Shown in pieces: positions 8,641 to 19,959 of a stretch of 64,000 nucleotides of DNA; positions within the stretch are counted from its first letter, which is position 1, and each line of letters begins with the position of its first letter. This DNA comes from Methylophilaceae bacterium. Its GTDB lineage: Bacteria; Pseudomonadota; Gammaproteobacteria; Burkholderiales; Methylophilaceae. The DNA lies in NCBI GenBank assembly GCA_013141125.1, contig JABFRO010000001.1:310001-374000 (forward strand). Direction: 5' to 3'. Below the pieces are notes generated by a model. It was not told where the DNA came from. It was given only the letters and a program-made list of their open reading frames with translations, and ran no database searches. Made by a program: the position numbers and the translations under genes.

Positions 8641-11046
8641 ATGCTAAATATTGAAATTGACGGCAAACAAGTTGAAGTTGAACATGGCACATCTATCATA
8701 GATGCAGCTGATAAACTTGGCATCGCCATTCCTCGTTTCTGCTATCACAAAAAGCTTTCAGTAGCAGCAAATTGCCGTATGTGCTTGGTACAGGTGGAAA
8801 AGTTTAATAAACCTCTGCCTGCTTGCGCTACGCCAGTAGCTGATGGCATGAAAATTTTCACCCGATCAAAATCTGCAGTTGAAGCTCAAAAAAGTGTAAT
8901 GGAATTTTTGCTTATCAACCACCCGCTGGATTGCCCAATATGTGACCAGGGTGGTGAGTGTGAACTACAGGATATAGCCGTATCCTATGGCAGTTGCGGC
9001 TCGCGTTATAGCGAAGAAAAACGGGTGGTAGTCAACAAAAATATTGGCCCGCTGATTTCTACCGATATGACGCGTTGTATTCAATGCACACGCTGTGTAC
9101 GTTTTCTACAAGAAGTTGGCGGCATGATGGAGCTAGGCATGGTAGGCCGTGGTGAACACGCTGAAATTACCGCCTATGTGGATAAAAGTGTTAACTCGGA
9201 ATTATCGGGTAATATCATAGACTTATGTCCCGTTGGTGCGCTGACTTCCAAGCCGTTCCGTTATTCAGCGCGTAGTTGGGAATTGACGCGCCGTCCGTCA
9301 ATTGCACCACATGATGGCTTAGGTTCTCAAATTGAAGTGCAAGTGAAGGACGGCAAGGTTATGCGCGTCCTTCCTCGTGAAAAAGAAAGCATTAACGAGT
9401 GCTGGCTTTCAGATAGAGATAGATTTTCCTACGAGGGTCTGAATAGCCCGGATCGTCTTAAAGTGCCGATGATTAAACATAACGGAATATGGCAGGAAAC
9501 TGACTGGAAAACCGCCTTGGAATTTGCTGCAGGGCAAATTAAAGATATAACCAACGAATACGGTGGTAATGCACTGGGCGTTCTTGTTTCACCTAATAGC
9601 ACCATGGAAGAAGGCTATCTGGCTAAAAATCTGGCCGAAGGCTTAGGTTGTGACAACGTCGATTATCGTTTGCGTCAAACCGATTTCAGGCTGGATGGCA
9701 AGCGCATGGGGGTGCCATGGATGGGTTGCAATATCAGTGAAATCGAAAATCTAGACCGCATTTTACTTATTGGTTCCAACCTGAGAAACGAACACCCGCT
9801 ATTGGCTCAGCGCTTCCGCAAAGCGGTTGCCAACGGCGCAGAGCTTTCTATTGTTAGCCCACTTGATAATAATCCATTGATGAACATAGCACACAAGGTG
9901 ATTGTTCGCCCCAATGATATGGTCAATGTGCTGGGACAAATTCTGAAAGCAATGTCAGGATTACAACGTCTATCGCTATGTTTGCCTCCTTCGTTAAATA
10001 AACTACTGGAAAGCATTACTGTGCGACCCAACACGCAGGCCATAGCGGAGAGTTTGGCGGGCATGGGTAATGATATGCATTTAATCGCGCCAAAAACGGG
10101 TTTGTTTTTAGGCAACATGGCCTTAAGTGACCCACGGTTTACTGAAATGTATAGCTTGATGGAGGCGATTGGCGGAATTTCAGGTGCTGTTGGCGGAATC
10201 TTACCTGCCGCAGCGAATAGCACAGGTATGCACTTAATCGGCGTTATGCCGACCGGTATCGGCCTGCATGCTCGAGCCTTGTTGGATATGCCACGCAAAG
10301 CTTATATATTAGTGAATGTTGAGCCGGAGCTTGATTGTCAACATGCCGCATTGGCAAAAGCAGCAATGGAAAAGGCCGAGTGCGTCATTGCAATCACGGC
10401 ATTTAAATCTCAAGCGCTGGAACATGCGGACGTTTTGTTGCCTATGGCACCTTTTACTGAAACGTCGGGTACGTTTATGAGTATGGAAGGACGTGTACAG
10501 AGCTTTGCTGCTGCTACCAAACCATTAGGCGAGTGTCGCCCTGGTTGGAAAGTGTTGCGCGTATTGGCTAATACTCTAGGCTTGAAAGGTTTTGATTTTG
10601 AAAGTAGCCAGCAAATAAAAGATAAAATCTTTAATGGCGAAAAACCTTCAGACCTAGTTTGGCGTAGCCTGAATAACAACCTGAAAGAGTTGGTTGAAAT
10701 TGAGGTGAAGATTAAATCAGCAGGTTTGCAACGCATAGGTGAAGTGCCACAATATGAGGCAGATCCTATAGTTAGGCGCTCACCCGCGCTACAAAAAACC
10801 AAGTACAACATCAAACCCATGGCTCGCATACATGAAAAGCAATTAGTAGAACTTGGACTTAAAGAAGGAGATGTCGTGCTGGTTAAACAAGACAAAGGTA
10901 GCGCTATATTGCAAGTGCGTACTGATAATCATGTGGCGATGGGCTGTGTGCGTGTGGCAGCAGCACACGAAGATACCATAGGCTTGGGCGATTTGATGGG
11001 TGATATTACCGTAGAAAAAATTAGCCAACAGATGGTTAACGCTTAA
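8641..11046 (+). CDS. nuoG: NADH-quinone oxidoreductase subunit G
   Basis: 75-kDa-type subunit with most of the iron-sulfur chain. From the N-terminus: a ferredoxin-like 2Fe-2S domain ([21 protein letters not shown] ... PACATPV), a His/Cys-type site ([18 protein letters not shown]), a CIQCTRC site with a distant [13 protein letters not shown], then a long molybdopterin-oxidoreductase-like domain that is not expected to bind a cofactor. 801 aa, in the range of beta-type NuoG. Its stop overlaps the nuoH start by one base. Confidence 0.96.
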   Translation: MLNIEIDGKQVEVEHGTSIIDAADKLGIAIPRFCYHKKLSVAANCRMCLVQVEKFNKPLPACATPVADGMKIFTRSKSAVEAQKSVMEFLLINHPLDCPICDQGGECELQDIAVSYGSCGSRYSEEKRVVVNKNIGPLISTDMTRCIQCTRCVRFLQEVGGMMELGMVGRGEHAEITAYVDKSVNSELSGNIIDLCPVGALTSKPFRYSARSWELTRRPSIAPHDGLGSQIEVQVKDGKVMRVLPREKESINECWLSDRDRFSYEGLNSPDRLKVPMIKHNGIWQETDWKTALEFAAGQIKDITNEYGGNALGVLVSPNSTMEEGYLAKNLAEGLGCDNVDYRLRQTDFRLDGKRMGVPWMGCNISEIENLDRILLIGSNLRNEHPLLAQRFRKAVANGAELSIVSPLDNNPLMNIAHKVIVRPNDMVNVLGQILKAMSGLQRLSLCLPPSLNKLLESITVRPNTQAIAESLAGMGNDMHLIAPKTGLFLGNMALSDPRFTEMYSLMEAIGGISGAVGGILPAAANSTGMHLIGVMPTGIGLHARALLDMPRKAYILVNVEPELDCQHAALAKAAMEKAECVIAITAFKSQALEHADVLLPMAPFTETSGTFMSMEGRVQSFAAATKPLGECRPGWKVLRVLANTLGLKGFDFESSQQIKDKIFNGEKPSDLVWRSLNNNLKELVEIEVKIKSAGLQRIGEVPQYEADPIVRRSPALQKTKYNIKPMARIHEKQLVELGLKEGDVVLVKQDKGSAILQVRTDNHVAMGCVRVAAAHEDTIGLGDLMGDITVEKISQQMVNA

Positions 11047-12074
11047 TGGAAACGCTCGCTAATCTATTTGGTAGCTACTGGCCAGCGATAGAAATCACGG
11101 GTTGGACGCTAATCAAGATAATTGCCATAGTTATACCATTGATGCTATGTGTTGCTTATATGACGCTCGCAGAACGCAAAGTCATCGGCTATATGCAGGT
11201 TAGAATTGGTCCTAATCGAGTAGGTTATTTTGGATTATTGCAGCCAATTGCAGATGCATTAAAGTTGCTTTTTAAAGAAATCATTCTGCCTACGGCATCG
11301 AATAAGTATTTGTTTTTTTTGGGTCCGATCTTAACCATTGCTCCGGCTTTCGCAGCCTGGGCTGTTGTGCCATTTGATTTGAATCTTATTTTGGCTGATA
11401 TCGATGCCGGTCTGCTTTACATTCTGGCGATGACCTCAGTTGCGGTCTACGGCGTTATTATCGCCGGCTGGGCATCTAACTCCAAGTATGCTTTTCTGGG
11501 CGCATTACGCTCTGCTGCGCAGATTGTATCTTACGAAATTGCCATGGGGTTTGCGCTGGTAGGTGTACTTATGTGCGCCAATAGTTTGAATCTTGGAAAA
11601 ATTGTACTTGCACAATCAGGTGGGATATTTCAGTGGTACTGGTTACCGCTATTCCCTTTATTTATTGTGTACTTTATCAGTGCTGTTGCAGAAACCAATC
11701 GTGCGCCATTTGACGTAGCAGAGGGCGAGTCGGAAATTGTTGCGGGTTTTCATGTTGAATATTCCGGCATGAGTTTCGCTGTGTTCTTTCTGGCTGAATA
11801 CGCCAATATGATATTGGTATCGACACTGGCAGCCTTGATGTTTCTTGGCGGCTGGCTTTCACCGGTATCAAATATACCGGATGGTTTCTTGTGGTTACTT
11901 GCAAAAGTAGGCTTCCTGTTATTTTTCTTCTTATGGTTTCGTGCCACTTTTCCACGCTATCGTTACGATCAGATCATGCGTTTGGGCTGGAAAGTGTTCA
12001 TTCCTATTACTTTGCTATGGATAGTAGTTGTTGGCGGATTCATGCAAACGCGTTTTGCTTATTTGTTCCACTAA
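11046..12074 (+). CDS. nuoH: NADH-quinone oxidoreductase subunit H
   Basis: Membrane subunit at the foot of the peripheral arm that forms the entrance of the quinone chamber. About eight hydrophobic helices, with the family blocks [38 protein letters not shown] and [27 protein letters not shown], whose acidic residues lie on the proton path. 342 aa, full length. Confidence 0.97.
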   Translation: METLANLFGSYWPAIEITGWTLIKIIAIVIPLMLCVAYMTLAERKVIGYMQVRIGPNRVGYFGLLQPIADALKLLFKEIILPTASNKYLFFLGPILTIAPAFAAWAVVPFDLNLILADIDAGLLYILAMTSVAVYGVIIAGWASNSKYAFLGALRSAAQIVSYEIAMGFALVGVLMCANSLNLGKIVLAQSGGIFQWYWLPLFPLFIVYFISAVAETNRAPFDVAEGESEIVAGFHVEYSGMSFAVFFLAEYANMILVSTLAALMFLGGWLSPVSNIPDGFLWLLAKVGFLLFFFLWFRATFPRYRYDQIMRLGWKVFIPITLLWIVVVGGFMQTRFAYLFH

Positions 12075-12099
12075 ATATTTGTTCCAATAGGGCTTGAAT

Positions 12100-12591
12100 A
12101 TGTTTAAGCAAATTAAAAACTTCCTATCCAGCTTTATGCTGATAGAGCTGATAAAAGGTATGGCCATCACAGGTCGCTACTTTTTTGCGCGCAAAATCAC
12201 GATTCAATATCCCGAAGAACGCACCCCCATGTCGCCACGCTTTCGTGGCCTACATGCTTTACGGCGCTACCCTAACGGAGAGGAGCGCTGTATTGCATGT
12301 AAGCTTTGTGAAGCCGTATGTCCGGCAATGGCTATTACTATTGAGTCTGAACAACGTGAAGATGGAACGCGCCGCACTACTCAATATGATATTGATCTCA
12401 CCAAATGTATTTTTTGTGGCCTGTGCGAAGAGTCTTGTCCCGTAGACTCTATAGTTGAAACCAGAATATTTGATTACCACGGTGAAAAGCAGGGCGATTT
12501 GCTCTATACAAAAGCCATGCTGCTAGCTGTTGGTGATAAACATGAAAAGCAAATTGCGGCTGACCGCGCTACAGATGCAAGATATAGATAA
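12100..12591 (+). CDS. nuoI: NADH-quinone oxidoreductase subunit I
   Basis: Ferredoxin-like subunit carrying the two 4Fe-4S clusters N6a and N6b. Both motifs are complete: Cys64-x2-Cys67-x2-Cys70-x3-Cys74-Pro and Cys103-x2-Cys106-x2-Cys109-x3-Cys113-Pro. The ATG at 12100 is preferred over the in-frame TTG at 12094, since AGGG (12088-12091) is then 8 bases away. 163 aa, normal. Confidence 0.96.
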   Translation: MFKQIKNFLSSFMLIELIKGMAITGRYFFARKITIQYPEERTPMSPRFRGLHALRRYPNGEERCIACKLCEAVCPAMAITIESEQREDGTRRTTQYDIDLTKCIFCGLCEESCPVDSIVETRIFDYHGEKQGDLLYTKAMLLAVGDKHEKQIAADRATDARYR

Positions 12592-12635
12592 TGCTAGGTA
12601 TAGATAAATTCTTAACAACAAGGCATGTGTAAACA

Positions 12636-13286
12636 ATGAGTTTTCAAGGTTTGATTTTTCAGGATTATGTTTTTTATGCGCTTGCAGCCATATTACTGTT
12701 TGCTGGCCTAAGAGTAATCACAGCTCGAAATCCCGTACATGCGGCATTGTTTCTTGTATTGGCTTTTTTTACAGCGGCTGGAATTTGGCTGCTGTTAGAG
12801 GCTGAGTTTTTAGCTATAGCCCTAGTGTTGGTTTATGTCGGCGCAGTGATGGTGCTGTTTTTGTTTGTGGTCATGATGCTGGACATTAATTTGGATAAGT
12901 TGCGCGAAGGCTTCTGGAATTATTTGCCAATTGCTGCTTTTGTTGGAGTACTCATGGCAGCTGAGATGGCAATGGTACTTGGTACTCAATATTTTAGTGC
13001 AGAGCATATTATTGCTCCCGCGCCGCATCCAGCGGGTTATAGCAATACCGCTGAGCTTGGCCGTCAGTTATATACCGATTATTTATTACCCTTTGAATTG
13101 GCTTCTGTTGTACTTTTAGTGGCCATAGTTGCGGCCATTACCTTGACGTTGCGAGATCGTAAAGAATCTAAATCCATGAATCCGGCTGAACAAGTTAAAG
13201 TAATGAAAGCCGATCGCATACGCATCGTACAGATGGCATCCTTTAAAGAGCCTGAGGAAGAGTCAAATACGAAGGAGGGCGCTTGA
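12636..13286 (+). CDS. nuoJ: NADH-quinone oxidoreductase subunit J
   Basis: Membrane subunit with five predicted helices; the block [29 protein letters not shown] contains the helix that changes between alpha and pi form in the family. The hydrophilic C-terminal tail (about residues 170-216) is longer than in E. coli, as is common in betaproteobacteria. Its TGA shares its last base with the nuoK start. Confidence 0.95.
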   Translation: MSFQGLIFQDYVFYALAAILLFAGLRVITARNPVHAALFLVLAFFTAAGIWLLLEAEFLAIALVLVYVGAVMVLFLFVVMMLDINLDKLREGFWNYLPIAAFVGVLMAAEMAMVLGTQYFSAEHIIAPAPHPAGYSNTAELGRQLYTDYLLPFELASVVLLVAIVAAITLTLRDRKESKSMNPAEQVKVMKADRIRIVQMASFKEPEEESNTKEGA

Positions 13287-13591
13287 TGGTTAGTTTGTCA
13301 CATTATTTAATTCTAGGTTCGTTGCTATTTGCTATCAGCGTTGTGGGTATATTCTTGAATCGCAAGAATGTCATCATTCTACTCATGGCCATAGAGCTTA
13401 TGCTGTTAGCGGTCAATTTAAACTTTATTGCCTTTTCTCACTACCTGAATGATATGGCGGGTCAAGTGTTTGTGTTTTTCATACTCACAGTTGCTGCAGC
13501 TGAATCTGCGATTGGTTTGGCAATTCTAGTTATTTTGTTCAGAAACATAAAAACCATCAACGTGGAAGATTTGAATAAACTCAAAGGCTAA
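13286..13591 (+). CDS. nuoK: NADH-quinone oxidoreductase subunit K
   Basis: Small antiporter-like membrane subunit (101 aa, the usual size) with three helices and the conserved membrane glutamates in [20 protein letters not shown] and [17 protein letters not shown]. The ATG at 13286 has a strong GAAGGAGGG seven bases before it; the TTG at 13283 is less likely. Confidence 0.96.
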   Translation: MVSLSHYLILGSLLFAISVVGIFLNRKNVIILLMAIELMLLAVNLNFIAFSHYLNDMAGQVFVFFILTVAAAESAIGLAILVILFRNIKTINVEDLNKLKG

Positions 13592-13635
13592 TTCGTTATA
13601 TAAATGGCTTTAAACTTAGATCGGAAAAGCACTGA

Positions 13636-15624
13636 ATGACTGAAATGCAAATATACCTGCTGATACCACTACTACCATTACTCGCGGCTGTGGTGGTTGG
13701 CCTCTTCGGACGTTCATTGCCACGTGCAGCCGCTCATTGGCTAACGATTGCGGGTGTTGCCACTTCATTTGGCTTGTCTGTCCATGTGTTTTTTGACGTG
13801 TTAGGCGGGCATACTTTCAATGAGTCAGTTTACACTTGGCTAACCAGTGGTAATACCAGCTTCGAGATCGGCTTTTTAATTGACAAACTCACCGCTGTGA
13901 TGATGTTGGTCGTCACCTTTGTCTCGCTTATGGTGCACATTTACACTGTAGGCTACATGCATGATGATCCTGGCTATAGCCGTTTTTTCAGTTACATTTC
14001 ATTGTTTACCTTCTCCATGTTGATGCTGGTGATGGCCAATAATTTCATGCAATTGTTTTTTGGCTGGGAGGCTGTCGGGCTGGTGTCTTATCTATTGATC
14101 GGCTTCTGGTATACGCGACCAACGGCTATTTATGCCAACCTGAAAGCATTTTTAGTCAACCGTGTTGGTGATTTCGGTTTTCTTCTAGGTATTGGTATGG
14201 TGTTGTTCTATCTGGGTGATTTGGATTACGCCGCAGTATTCTCGGTTGCACCTCAATTCGCCAATGCTAAAGTTAGCCTGATTCCTGGTATGGATTGGTC
14301 ACTGATGACGGTCATTTGCATTTTACTATTCATAGGCGCAATGGGAAAATCAGCACAAGTGCCACTACATGTGTGGTTGCCGGACTCCATGGAAGGCCCA
14401 ACGCCGATTTCTGCATTGATACATGCGGCAACCATGGTGACTGCAGGCATTTTTATGGTGGCGCGTATGTCGCCTTTATTTGAGTTATCAACCACCGCAT
14501 TGTCAACGGTAATGGTAATTGGGGCAATTACAGCACTATTCATGGGTTTTCTTGGGATTATTCAAAATGACATCAAGCGTGTAGTAGCTTATTCAACACT
14601 CTCGCAACTGGGTTATATGACGGTGGCTTTAGGTGCTTCCGCTTATTCGGTCGCTATTTTCCACTTGATGACACACGCTTTCTTTAAAGCTTTGCTTTTC
14701 CTTGCAGCAGGCTCAGTCATTATGGGCATGCATCACGATCAGGATATTCGCAACATGGGCGGTTTGCGTAAATACATGCCTATTACCTGGATCACTTCAT
14801 TGATAGGTTCTTTAGCCTTGATTGGCACGCCGTTTTTATCAGGATTTTATTCCAAAGACTCTATTATTGAAGCGGCCAAACTTTCACACATCCCTGGTAG
14901 TGATTTTGCTTATATTTCCGTTTTAACTGGTGTATTTGTTACAGCATTTTATTCTTTCCGCATGTACTTCATGGTGTTTCACGGTAAAGAAAAATGGATG
15001 CATAGCAAGCATCACCATGATGAGCATCACGGACTTGGCCCAAACGATAAACCACATGAGCAAAAGTGGATAATTACCTTGCCACTTATTCTTTTGGCCA
15101 TTCCTTCATTGGTTATTGGTTTTTTTACGATTGAGCCCATGCTATTCGCCAATTTCTTCGGCAAAGCTATTTATGTGGATAGTCAGACGCATGCGACCAT
15201 GAATGAACTCCGTCATCATTTTCATGGTGCATCAGCCATGGCACTACACGCATTTACCACATTGCCTTTTATTCTGGCAGCTTCAGGTGTTGCATTATCG
15301 TGGTTCTTTACACTAAAGCGCCCTGACATCCCTGTCGCACTTAAAAGCCGTTTCATTGTCATCTACAACATTCTCGACAACAAATATGGCTTTGATGCTT
15401 TCAATGAAAAAGTATTCGCTGCTGGCTCACGTTGGGTGGGCAACAAATTCTGGCTAATAGGTGATGTTAAGTTGATTGATGGTTTAATGGTCAATGGTAC
15501 TGCCAGGATGATAGGGCGTATCTCATGCATTATTCGACAACTGCAATCCGGTCTGATTTATCACTATGCATTCGCCATGATTATTGGTGCCGTTTTGATG
15601 CTAACGTATTTTTTGAAAGTTTAA
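13636..15624 (+). CDS. nuoL: NADH-quinone oxidoreductase subunit L
   Basis: Largest antiporter-like, proton-pumping subunit (662 aa) at the far end of the membrane arm. It shows the family core FFGWEAVGLVSYLLIGFWYTRPTA, the proton-path segment GKSAQVPLHVWLPDSMEGPTPISALIHAATMVTAGIFM, and a His-rich loop (SKHHHDEHHG near residue 456-465). The C-terminal part has the long lateral helix expected of NuoL. nuoM follows with no gap. Confidence 0.97.
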   Translation: MTEMQIYLLIPLLPLLAAVVVGLFGRSLPRAAAHWLTIAGVATSFGLSVHVFFDVLGGHTFNESVYTWLTSGNTSFEIGFLIDKLTAVMMLVVTFVSLMVHIYTVGYMHDDPGYSRFFSYISLFTFSMLMLVMANNFMQLFFGWEAVGLVSYLLIGFWYTRPTAIYANLKAFLVNRVGDFGFLLGIGMVLFYLGDLDYAAVFSVAPQFANAKVSLIPGMDWSLMTVICILLFIGAMGKSAQVPLHVWLPDSMEGPTPISALIHAATMVTAGIFMVARMSPLFELSTTALSTVMVIGAITALFMGFLGIIQNDIKRVVAYSTLSQLGYMTVALGASAYSVAIFHLMTHAFFKALLFLAAGSVIMGMHHDQDIRNMGGLRKYMPITWITSLIGSLALIGTPFLSGFYSKDSIIEAAKLSHIPGSDFAYISVLTGVFVTAFYSFRMYFMVFHGKEKWMHSKHHHDEHHGLGPNDKPHEQKWIITLPLILLAIPSLVIGFFTIEPMLFANFFGKAIYVDSQTHATMNELRHHFHGASAMALHAFTTLPFILAASGVALSWFFTLKRPDIPVALKSRFIVIYNILDNKYGFDAFNEKVFAAGSRWVGNKFWLIGDVKLIDGLMVNGTARMIGRISCIIRQLQSGLIYHYAFAMIIGAVLMLTYFLKV

Positions 15625-17130
15625 ATGTTGGAATTACCTATTTTGTTAGACTCTCATATACTCAGCCTTTCCATCTGGGTGCCAATATTGGCTGGCATTC
15701 TTGTATTGTTTACCGGTGATGATAAGAACGCTAACCTTGCCCGTTGGCTTGCCTTGGCGGGCAGTCTGGCAGCATTTCTGATTACTTTGCCACTTTATTC
15801 CAGGTTTGATTTTACCGATGGCGGCTTTCAATTTCAGGAAGGCTTTCGCTGGATTCCTTCTTTTAATATCAATTACCATCTGGGTGTTGATGGCATTGCA
15901 GTCCCCTTGATCTTGCTTACCAGCTTCACCACAGTTCTTGTAGTAATCGCTAGTTGGGAAGTCATCCAAAAACGTGTTGCGCAATACATGGCGGCTTTTC
16001 TTATCATGTCTGGTCTTATGATAGGTGTGTTCAGTGCGCTGGATGCGATTCTTTATTATGTATTTTGGGAAGCCATGCTGATACCCATGTTTCTGGTTAT
16101 CGGCATCTGGGGTGGGCCAAATCGGGTATATGCCACCATTAAATTCTTTCTTTACACGCTGCTTGGCTCACTGTTAATGTTGGTAGCTTTTATTTATCTC
16201 TACCATCAGAGCAATAGCTTTGAATTGGTGGATTATTACCAGCTGCCGTTATCGCTTAATGAGCAGATATTGATATTCCTGGCATTTTTTATGGCTTTTG
16301 CAGTAAAAATCCCGATGTGGCCGCTGCATACATGGTTGCCTGATGCACACGTTGAAGCCCCTACTGGCGGTTCTGTAGTCTTGGCAGCTATTATGCTAAA
16401 GCTCGGTGCTTACAGCTTCTTGCGTTTCGCTATGCCGATTGCACCTGATGCAGCCAATTACTTATCAAGTTTTATGATTACGCTTTCATTGATAGCAGTT
16501 GTTTATATTGCTTTGGTGGCTTTGGCTCAAAAAGACATGAAAAAGCTGATAGCTTATTCTTCTATTTCACATATGGGTTTCGTGACCTTGGGTTTTTTCA
16601 TCTTCAATCCGCTCGGTATGGAAGGTGCAATTGTGCAGATGATTTCCCACGGTTTTATTTCCGGTGCCATGTTTTTATGTGTAGGTGTGTTATATGACCG
16701 TATGCACTCAAGGCAGATAGCTGATTACGGTGGCGTAGTAAATACTATGCCAACCTTTACGGCATTTGCTGTATTTTTTGCTATGGCTAATGCTGGCTTG
16801 CCAGGGACATCAGGTTTCGTCGGTGAGTTTCTAGTTATTCTAGGCGCGCTACAAGCTAACTTCTGGTTAGCCTTTCTAGCCGCTACCACCTTGATTTTTG
16901 GCGCGGCTTACACTTTATGGATGGTAAAGCGCGTGTATTTTGGTGATGTCGCCAATAGTCATGTGGCTGAATTGAAAGATATCAATAATCGTGAATTTTT
17001 CATTCTGGCTGTTCTTGCCATAATGGTGCTGGGTTTAGGCATTTATCCACAGCCACTCACTGAAATGACCCATGCGACAGCCAACCATTTATTGGCTCAT
17101 TTAGCGCAAAGTAAAATTCCTGGCTTATAG
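15625..17130 (+). CDS. nuoM: NADH-quinone oxidoreductase subunit M
   Basis: Antiporter-like proton-pumping subunit (501 aa). Typical blocks are NYHLGVDGIAVPLILLTSF, YYVFWEAMLIPMFLVIGIWGG and VKIPMWPLHTWLPDAHVEAPTGGSVVLAAIMLKLGAYSFLRF, containing the conserved Glu and Lys of the proton channel. It starts on the base after the nuoL stop, so translation is probably coupled. Confidence 0.97.
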   Translation: MLELPILLDSHILSLSIWVPILAGILVLFTGDDKNANLARWLALAGSLAAFLITLPLYSRFDFTDGGFQFQEGFRWIPSFNINYHLGVDGIAVPLILLTSFTTVLVVIASWEVIQKRVAQYMAAFLIMSGLMIGVFSALDAILYYVFWEAMLIPMFLVIGIWGGPNRVYATIKFFLYTLLGSLLMLVAFIYLYHQSNSFELVDYYQLPLSLNEQILIFLAFFMAFAVKIPMWPLHTWLPDAHVEAPTGGSVVLAAIMLKLGAYSFLRFAMPIAPDAANYLSSFMITLSLIAVVYIALVALAQKDMKKLIAYSSISHMGFVTLGFFIFNPLGMEGAIVQMISHGFISGAMFLCVGVLYDRMHSRQIADYGGVVNTMPTFTAFAVFFAMANAGLPGTSGFVGEFLVILGALQANFWLAFLAATTLIFGAAYTLWMVKRVYFGDVANSHVAELKDINNREFFILAVLAIMVLGLGIYPQPLTEMTHATANHLLAHLAQSKIPGL

Positions 17131-17147
17131 AGATTGAAGATTTGACA

Positions 17148-18596
17148 ATGAATGCAATTCAAACTGATTTAATCACGGCGCTGCCAGAATTGTCCGTGTT
17201 GTGCATGGCTATGTTTATTCTGCTGCTGGATTTATTCCTAAAGCCCGGTAATCGTATACTGATTTACATCTTTGCCCAACTGACCTTGTTAGGTGCTGCG
17301 TATCTCACTGTAAACACACATACCACTACTGTCAGTTATGCATTTAACAACATGTTCGTGCATGATCCATTAGCTGACATTCTTAAGCTGATGATGTATC
17401 TTGCGACATCCATCATGTTGGTTTACACACGCAGCTATTTGAGCCTGCGAGGTATGTTTCGTGGGGAGTATTATGCCTTAGTGCTCTTCGCCTTACTTGG
17501 CATGATGATTATGGTATCTGGTGCGCATTTTCTGACGCTTTATATGGGCTTGGAGCTTCTCTCGCTGTGCCTATATACATTGGTGGCGTTAGATAGAGAT
17601 AATCCGCTTGCCACCGAAGCGGCCATGAAATACTTTGTACTAGGCGCACTGGCCTCCGGCATGTTGCTATATGGTATGTCCATGCTATACGGAGCTACGG
17701 GTAGTCTGGAATTAGCCTCTATTAGCAATGCATTATTAAACGGTTCAATAGATAAACCGATACTTGTACTTGGCCTGGTTTTCATTGTGTCAGGTTTGGC
17801 GTTCAAACTTGGTGCAGTGCCATTCCAAATGTGGGTGCCCGATGTATATCAGGGTGCGCCTACGGCGATCACTTTGCTTATTGGGTCAGTACCCAAGTTT
17901 GCCGGGTTTGCACTGGTCATTCGTATTCTCACGCAAGGCTTACCAGTGCTTGCCATTGACTGGCAAGGTATGCTGGTGATTATGGCTGTGCTATCTATTA
18001 TCATCGGTAATATCACGGCGATCGCACAAACCAACTTAAAACGTATGCTGGCTTATTCCACTATTTCGCATATTGGATTTTTACTTTTTGGCTTTATGAG
18101 TGCCAGCTTGAATGGCTTTGCCTCTGCCATGTTTTATATTTCTGCTTATGTACTGATGGCACTTGCCGGTTTCGGAATGATTTTATTGTTATCTCGCAAG
18201 GGTTTTGAGGCTGAAAATCTTGATGATTTGAAAGGGTTAAATCAACGTAGTCCTTGGGCAGCCTTCTTAATGCTGATCGTCATGTTTTCTATGGCTGGTG
18301 TGCCGCCAACTTTAGGCTTTTATGCCAAATTCACTGTATTACAAGCCGCGCTGCAAGCTGGTTTTATCTGGCTAGTTGTTTTTGCCGTATTGATGGCTGC
18401 CATCGGTGCTTTTTATTATCTGCGCATTGTTAAACTCATGTATTTTGATGAGGCGCAGCAACATACGCCAATTGCAGCACCATTTGAAATGAGATTAATT
18501 CTGAGTATTAATGCGTTAGCCCTGTTAGGATTAGGTCTATGGCCGCAGCCACTCATGGATATTTGCGCCTATGCCATTGGTAGTAGTCTTCAATAA
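17148..18596 (+). CDS. nuoN: NADH-quinone oxidoreductase subunit N
   Basis: Third antiporter-like subunit and last gene of the operon (482 aa). Recognisable blocks are LYMGLELLSLCLYTLVALDRDNPLATEAAMKYFVLGALASGMLLYG and FKLGAVPFQMWVPDVYQGAPTAITLLIGSVPKFAGFAL. The ATG at 17148 (MNAIQTDLITALPEL) is used rather than the TTG two codons upstream, matching how the family usually begins. Confidence 0.96.
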   Translation: MNAIQTDLITALPELSVLCMAMFILLLDLFLKPGNRILIYIFAQLTLLGAAYLTVNTHTTTVSYAFNNMFVHDPLADILKLMMYLATSIMLVYTRSYLSLRGMFRGEYYALVLFALLGMMIMVSGAHFLTLYMGLELLSLCLYTLVALDRDNPLATEAAMKYFVLGALASGMLLYGMSMLYGATGSLELASISNALLNGSIDKPILVLGLVFIVSGLAFKLGAVPFQMWVPDVYQGAPTAITLLIGSVPKFAGFALVIRILTQGLPVLAIDWQGMLVIMAVLSIIIGNITAIAQTNLKRMLAYSTISHIGFLLFGFMSASLNGFASAMFYISAYVLMALAGFGMILLLSRKGFEAENLDDLKGLNQRSPWAAFLMLIVMFSMAGVPPTLGFYAKFTVLQAALQAGFIWLVVFAVLMAAIGAFYYLRIVKLMYFDEAQQHTPIAAPFEMRLILSINALALLGLGLWPQPLMDICAYAIGSSLQ

Positions 18597-18650
18597 TTTG
18601 ATTTTGACGTGCTTGCTATTAGTTGCTGATTCAGACAAAAGGTAACACAA

Positions 18651-19199
18651 ATGAAACCATTTGATCTTACCGAAACTTGCGTTTCATCAGAAACATTAAT
18701 CCAGGGTAACTTGCTACACGTCAAACGTGACAGTGTACGTCTGCCCAACGGCAACTTATCTCAACGCGAATATGTCATGCATCCGGGTGCCGTACTTATC
18801 ATCCCATTACTGCCTGATGGCTCGCTGGTAATGGAGCGCCAGTTTCGTTATCCACTGCATCAAACCTTTATTGAATTTCCTGCTGGAAAAATAGACGCTG
18901 GCGAAGATCCTTTAGAAACCGGGAAGCGTGAGCTATTGGAGGAAACTGGATATACCGCCAATAATTGGCAGTTTCTAACATTGTTTCACCCCTGTATTGG
19001 CTATTCAAATGAAGTTATTCATATTTTTCTAGCCCATGATCTTACTTTAGGTATCTCTAAGCTTGACGAAGATGAGCATCTCGAAATATTCACTATGCGA
19101 TTTTCAGAGGCAATGGAAGCAATGAGTAGCGGCAACATTACTGATGGTAAAACCATGATCGCATTATTTTTGGCGCAAAAGTATTTAGGCAAAAAATAG
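18651..19199 (+). CDS. NUDIX hydrolase, ADP-ribose pyrophosphatase type
   Basis: Hydrolyses nucleoside diphosphate derivatives, most likely ADP-ribose to AMP and ribose 5-phosphate. The complete Nudix box Gx5Ex7REUxEExGU runs from Gly79 to Tyr101 (starts GKIDAGEDPL, ends RELLEETGY), and the upstream part resembles the NudF/YffH group (MERQFRYPLHQTFIEFPAGKID). It lies 54 bp after nuoN, an arrangement common in betaproteobacteria, and could be read through from the nuo operon. Confidence 0.88.
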   Translation: MKPFDLTETCVSSETLIQGNLLHVKRDSVRLPNGNLSQREYVMHPGAVLIIPLLPDGSLVMERQFRYPLHQTFIEFPAGKIDAGEDPLETGKRELLEETGYTANNWQFLTLFHPCIGYSNEVIHIFLAHDLTLGISKLDEDEHLEIFTMRFSEAMEAMSSGNITDGKTMIALFLAQKYLGKK

Positions 19200-19280
19200 C
19201 CAATATAAGATATTTTTATCGGTTGTTAGTTAAAGGTAGCTCAATAAAGTAATTCGTCATTATTTTGTTATAAGGACTTT

Positions 19281-19868
19281 ATGAACGAAAAAATCCAACA
19301 GTTACTTACTCAGATGGCAACGCTTGAAGATGATTTACGTACGGCCATTCAAGAGCAAGAATCTAGTGTGTTTTTCCAAATTAAAGGGAAACGTGTAGAG
19401 TTTGAAAACTCTATTAAACAAGCACACCGTAAACTTAAAAAAGGATTTTTTCGCTGGCTGGTAACTAATCGCCCACAGAACTTAATCACAGGCCCAATCA
19501 TTTACGGTATGATTATTCCGCTTATTACTTTAGATTTTTTTGTAAGCCTCTATCAAGCAAGCTGTTTTCCAATATACAAAATCACAAAAGTCAGGCGAGC
19601 TGACTATATTGTTTTTGACAGGCAGCATTTGGAGTATCTAAATTTTATTGAAAAATTCCATTGCACATATTGCGCTTATGGAAATGGCCTTATTGCTTAT
19701 ATGTGTGAAATTATTGCGAGAACTGAGCAATATTTTTGTCCAATCAAACATGCGCGAAAAATACTTGGTACACATAAACGCTATGCTCAATTTCTGGATT
19801 ATGGTGAGGCTGAAAATTACCAAGCCAAGCTAGAAGAGTTTAGAGTGGAATTGTCCAAATTAAAGTAA
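19281..19868 (+). CDS. Conserved protein of unknown function with hydrophobic hairpin
   Basis: 195 aa. A charged, coiled-coil-prone N-terminus (residues 1-55) is followed by a long hydrophobic stretch (about 70-98), then a cysteine-containing segment FHCTYCAYGNGLIAYMCEIIARTEQYFCPIKHARK. I do not recognise a characterised family. The Cys/His content of the last segment could bind metal, but this is only a suggestion. It has its own leader of about 80 bp and looks like a single-gene unit. Confidence 0.7.
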   Translation: MNEKIQQLLTQMATLEDDLRTAIQEQESSVFFQIKGKRVEFENSIKQAHRKLKKGFFRWLVTNRPQNLITGPIIYGMIIPLITLDFFVSLYQASCFPIYKITKVRRADYIVFDRQHLEYLNFIEKFHCTYCAYGNGLIAYMCEIIARTEQYFCPIKHARKILGTHKRYAQFLDYGEAENYQAKLEEFRVELSKLK

Positions 19869-19959
19869 TTTTGCTTGGCTTGTTTTGATTCAAAACTGCA
19901 GGGTAGAGTGATGTGAATTTAATTAGTTACACTATAATCCTTACCTTGGCACTCTAATA